A stretch of 7,127 bases of DNA from Halovenus sp. (GTDB taxonomy: Archaea; Halobacteriota; Halobacteria; Halobacteriales; Haloarculaceae). The stretch lies in contig JAQCNR010000427.1 of assembly GCA_028274925.1 (NCBI GenBank), positions 1-7,127 of the forward strand, written 5' to 3'. Within the stretch, counting starts at the first letter, position 1; each line of letters starts with the position of its first letter. The translations under genes and the position numbers were made by a program. Shown here piece after piece: positions 4,907 through 7,127 of this stretch. The notes under the pieces are model-generated. The model did not search any database and had not been told where the DNA came from. It saw only the letters and a list, made by a program, of their open reading frames with translations.

Positions 4907-5772
4907 CCGTGGGTGTACCCGCGGTCCGGGAGCGTGTCGCCGTCGAGTGTGAGTCCGGACTCCACGACTGTCCCGATTCTCGTAAACGGAACTGAAAGCT
5001 CCCCGCGCAGCGAGTCGACAGCAGATTCGGGGACCGTACAGACCAGTTCGAAGTCCTCGCCGAAGAAGGCCGTCAGTTCGCGCTGCCGGTCCGGCGAGTC
5101 CGCAACCTCCGCGACGACATCGGCGGCCGGGAGCGGCGACTCGATAACGAACCCGCAGTCACTCGCCTCGGCAAGTTGGTGCAACGAGCGGGCAAGCCCG
5201 TCGCTGCTGTCCATCATCGCGCTTGCGTGGCCAGCAAGAACGCGACCGGCGGCGACGCGGGGGTGAAACCGAAAGAGGTCGTTGGCGCGCTCGGTATCGC
5301 CACGCTCGAACAGTGCCAGTGCCCCGGCGCTCCGGCCGAGCGTGCCGGTCACACAGACTGCCTCGCCGGGGGTCGCGCCGGAGCGAAACACTGGATTCTC
5401 GGTGCGGCCGGCGACAGTCGTGGTGACGGTCAACTCCTCGTGGTCATCGAGGTCACCGCCGACGTACTCGCCGCCAGTGATTTCACAGACTTCGCGTGCG
5501 CCGCGAACGAACGCCTCGATTTCGTCCCAGTCGAGGGCAGGAGCGGCGTAGGCCGCGACGGCGGCCACCGGGTCAGCCCCCATCGCCGCAATATCCGACA
5601 GCGAGGCAGCGATTGACCGCCAGCCGGCAGTGTGCCGTGTTGTCCCAGCGGGGAAATCCGTCGAGCGGTGCAGCATATCGGTCGTGAGAGCCAATCCGTC
5701 GACGACTGCAGCGTCGTCTCCCGCGCCCGGCACCGTCTCAGCAAGGGCCCTGAGCGCGTCGCGCTCGTCCAT
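4903..5772 (-). CDS. thiL: Thiamine-monophosphate kinase
   Basis: Phosphorylates thiamine monophosphate with ATP to thiamine diphosphate, the last step of cofactor synthesis; cytoplasmic, PurM/AIR-synthetase-like fold. The 289-residue protein is slightly shorter than typical bacterial ThiL (about 320). Motifs in order: GDDAAVV (18-24), LTTDML (29-34), SLSDIAAMGADP (58-69), YVGGDL (103-108), VTGTLGRSAGAL (141-152), MMDSSDGLARSL (186-197) and GEDFELV (238-244). The Asp residues in these motifs are the expected Mg-ATP ligands. The start at 5772 (MDERDALRAL) suits the family and has a weak T-rich box CGTTTTTGT (5795-5803) 27 nt upstream. The frame is open further, with an in-frame ATG at 5817 that would add MADRAVFVPPQRNQR; the ATG at 5985 is too far out. 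It converges on the M50 gene with a 4-nt overlap of the stop codons. Confidence 0.92.
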   Translation of the reverse strand: MDERDALRALAETVPGAGDDAAVVDGLALTTDMLHRSTDFPAGTTRHTAGWRSIAASLSDIAAMGADPVAAVAAYAAPALDWDEIEAFVRGAREVCEITGGEYVGGDLDDHEELTVTTTVAGRTENPVFRSGATPGEAVCVTGTLGRSAGALALFERGDTERANDLFRFHPRVAAGRVLAGHASAMMDSSDGLARSLHQLAEASDCGFVIESPLPAADVVAEVADSPDRQRELTAFFGEDFELVCTVPESAVDSLRGELSVPFTRIGTVVESGLTLDGDTLPDRGYTHG

Positions 5773-5921
5773 GCGCTGGTTACGCTGCGGGGGGACAAAA
5801 ACGGCCCTGTCGGCCATGCCGCGTCTGAACCATCGATTTGTGAGGGGGATAATGACAATGGGTCGAATTTTTGCAGTGTGTTTAAGTTGAGCGGGGGAGC
5901 TACAGTAGAAGTGTACATGGG
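5773..5921. promoter_or_regulatory. Divergent promoter region between thiL and the histidine kinase gene
   Basis: A 149-bp spacer that must hold promoters for both directions. Leftward candidates are the T-rich 5795-5803 box (for thiL starting at 5772) and GTCATTATCC on the minus strand at 5848-5857 (for a start at 5817). Rightward, TTTAAG lies at 5881-5886. GGCC arms around CTGTC (5803-5815) make a small inverted repeat of doubtful meaning. Confidence 0.4.
5881..5886 (+). promoter_or_regulatory. Probable TATA box of the histidine kinase gene
   Basis: TTTAAG is centred about 38 nt before the ATG at 5922, predicting a leader of roughly 10-15 nt. A second ATG at 5916 is out of frame with the kinase and closes almost at once, as ATG-GGA-TGA. 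Confidence 0.5.
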
Positions 5922-6977
5922 ATGAACGAAGAGCAGGGGGAGACAGAGACGAGGGGGGAGTCGTCGCAGACAGGGGACTACTCACATCTGGTCGAGGAGG
6001 CCGAGGACGGGTTGTACATGCTCGACGGCGATGGTCGGTTCGAGTTGTTGAACAGCGCGTTCGTCGAGTTGACTGGCTACGACCGTGAAGAACTGCTTGG
6101 CGCAGACCCGCGACTCGTCCTCGCCGACGGAGAGGTCGAGCGCTTCAACGGGAAGATTCGGTCCGTCATCGCCACCGAGGACACGTCGGGGTCGATGTTG
6201 ACGACAGTGGTCACGAAGGACGGCCAGCGCAAGCCCGTCGAAATTCGATTCAGTCTGCTGCCCTCCGACGGGGAGAAGTACAACGGTCTCACGGGCGTCG
6301 CGCGGGATATCCGGGCACGCCGGCACCGCGAGCAGAAACTCGACGTACTGAGCCGTGTCCTCCGACATAACGTCCGCAACCGGCTGAACCTGATTTTCGG
6401 CCACGCTGCGACGATGAAAGACGCCGACAACGAGACACACCAGCGGGCGGCAACAAAGATCGAAGACGCCGCCGAAGAGCTGATGGAAATCAGCGAGAAA
6501 GCCCGGACAGCACAGACCGAGGTTGGGTTCAACCCGTCCGAGCACGACCGCACGGACGTCACAGAGTTGATCGAGCACCTGGCGGTCCAGCTCCGCCGGG
6601 AGCATCCCGCTGCGGACATCACACTCGACCTGCCCGCTGAACTGGTCGTCAGCGCGCCGGATTCGTATCGGATCGCACTCAGCGAACTCGTCGAGAACGC
6701 CATCGAGCACAATCCCGACGCGGAGCCGACCGTTGTCATACGGGTCGAACAGACTGACAGCGCGGTCCGAACGATCATCGAAGACGAGTGTCCGCCGATT
6801 CCAGAGAGCGACCTGCAGGCGATTAACGAGGGCAAAGAGACACCGCTGATGCACTCGCTTGGCATTGGTCTCTGGCTGGCAAACTGGGTCGCAGACACCG
6901 TCGGTGGCGAACTCGAACTGAACCGCCGGGCCGACGGGGCGGGCAACCAGGCGGTGATTGTGCTCCCGGCCGCCTGA
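5922..6977 (+). CDS. Soluble PAS-domain sensor histidine kinase
   Basis: Two-component sensor kinase of 351 residues with no membrane segment, so it should sense an intracellular cue. A hydrophilic head (1-19) precedes one PAS domain (about 20-133), with LYMLDGDGRFELLNSAFVEL at 31-50 and TGYDREELLG after it. The dimerisation/phosphoacceptor helix carries VLRHNVRNRLN (146-156), with His149 as the likely phosphorylation site; the H-box 'RHNxRN' is characteristic of many haloarchaeal kinases. The ATPase domain has an N-box SELVENAIEHN (254-264, Asn259) and a G2 box LGIGLWLANWV (313-323). The G1 region reads IIEDECPPIP (285-294), where a DxGxG pattern is usual, so the ATP lid hinge is atypical. 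No response regulator lies next to it in this window, making it an orphan here. It may phosphorylate a distant partner. The ligand of the PAS domain cannot be told from sequence. Confidence 0.93.
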   Translation: MNEEQGETETRGESSQTGDYSHLVEEAEDGLYMLDGDGRFELLNSAFVELTGYDREELLGADPRLVLADGEVERFNGKIRSVIATEDTSGSMLTTVVTKDGQRKPVEIRFSLLPSDGEKYNGLTGVARDIRARRHREQKLDVLSRVLRHNVRNRLNLIFGHAATMKDADNETHQRAATKIEDAAEELMEISEKARTAQTEVGFNPSEHDRTDVTELIEHLAVQLRREHPAADITLDLPAELVVSAPDSYRIALSELVENAIEHNPDAEPTVVIRVEQTDSAVRTIIEDECPPIPESDLQAINEGKETPLMHSLGIGLWLANWVADTVGGELELNRRADGAGNQAVIVLPAA

Positions 6978-7024
6978 AACCGGCTGTCAGTCGGTGACAC
7001 GGGCGCTGTCGGGCTTCACAACTG

Positions 7025-7030
7025 TTATAT
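7025..7030 (+). promoter_or_regulatory. TATA box of the probable rps19e gene
   Basis: TTATAT is centred about 28 nt before the ATG at 7055, ideal spacing for a leaderless transcript. The purine stretch GGAAGG (7041-7046) could act as a ribosome-binding site only if transcription began further upstream, so it is probably not used. Confidence 0.6.
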
Positions 7031-7054
7031 GACGCCGACAGGAAGGATTTGCCA

Positions 7055-7127
7055 ATGACAACAGTCTACGACGTGCCTGCCGAGGACCTCATCGAGGCAC
7101 TCGCAGAGACGCTCGCCGAGGAAGAGG
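7055..7127 (+). CDS. Probable ribosomal protein S19e, N-terminal 24 residues
   Basis: The visible residues are MTTVYDVPAEDLIEALAETL followed by AEEE, running off the right edge. The 'YDVPADxLIxAxA' opening matches what I remember of haloarchaeal ribosomal protein S19e, a small-subunit protein of archaea and eukaryotes involved in 30S/40S assembly. From memory, rps19e lies near thiL in several haloarchaeal genomes, which supports the call. The strong TATA box at 7025-7030 fits a highly expressed gene. With only 24 residues the assignment stays tentative. Confidence 0.65.
   Translation, partial: MTTVYDVPAEDLIEALAETLAEEE

Noticed and set aside
5773..5985. N-terminal extension of thiL to an ATG at 5985
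   Set aside because: The added residues (Ser/Pro-rich, then a stretch translated from the promoter region) are not acidic or conserved-looking, and the frame would run into the divergent kinase gene starting at 5922.
5982..6854. 290-codon minus-strand open frame opposite the histidine kinase
   Set aside because: No domain or promoter is visible, and the sense frame carries complete PAS and kinase motifs.
6985..6999. TGTCA-GTCGG-TGACA hairpin after the kinase stop codon as a terminator
   Set aside because: The stem is 5 bp and no T-tract follows. It could be chance, and evidence for termination is lacking.
1..7127. CRISPR array, rRNA or tRNA gene, defence island or other accessory cluster
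   Set aside because: No regularly spaced repeats, no conserved RNA signatures and no defence-type proteins other than TnpB were found.

Overview
The window looks like a chromosomal segment of an extremely halophilic archaeon (class Halobacteria). The proteins are strongly acidic, the coding DNA is GC-rich, and several genes have a TATA-like box 28-40 nt before the ATG, as expected for leaderless or near-leaderless transcripts. Diagnostic families are a class I lysyl-tRNA synthetase, an archaeal-type UMP kinase, a histidine kinase with an 'RHNVRN' H-box and the start of a probable ribosomal protein S19e. I cannot assign a genus with confidence.

Layout, left to right. On the minus strand, pyrH (UMP kinase) is followed by lysS (class I LysRS, running off the left edge), joined by a 4-nt ATGA overlap. 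A 325-bp relatively AT-rich gap follows; it holds the pyrH promoter, two small palindromes and the promoter of the next gene. On the plus strand comes a small winged-helix-like protein of the haloarchaeal DUF7123 type with a likely terminator behind it. Then an IS1341-type (IS200/IS605 family) insertion sequence carries an apparently intact tnpB and no tnpA. A large nested inverted-repeat structure lies upstream of tnpB and a predicted omegaRNA/sotRNA lies at its 3' end. Next are a membrane-embedded M50 (site-2 protease family) metalloprotease on the plus strand and, convergently, thiL (thiamine-monophosphate kinase) on the minus strand; their stop codons overlap. Divergent from thiL is a soluble PAS-domain histidine kinase, and at the right edge is the start of a probable rps19e gene with a clear TATA box.

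Most of the window is housekeeping: pyrimidine nucleotides, lysine charging, thiamine diphosphate, translation and membrane proteolysis. The accessory piece is the tnpB element. Removing it on paper brings a TTTTTATA box to about 32 nt upstream of the M50 start codon. The simplest reading is that the element landed inside the M50 promoter, between TATA box and start codon. In that case the guide part of its omegaRNA would be copied from the M50 leader. No CRISPR array, tRNA or rRNA gene was seen, and I see no fully new multi-gene system. The most interesting structure is the 109-nt multi-stem fold in front of tnpB together with the predicted omegaRNA and the split promoter.
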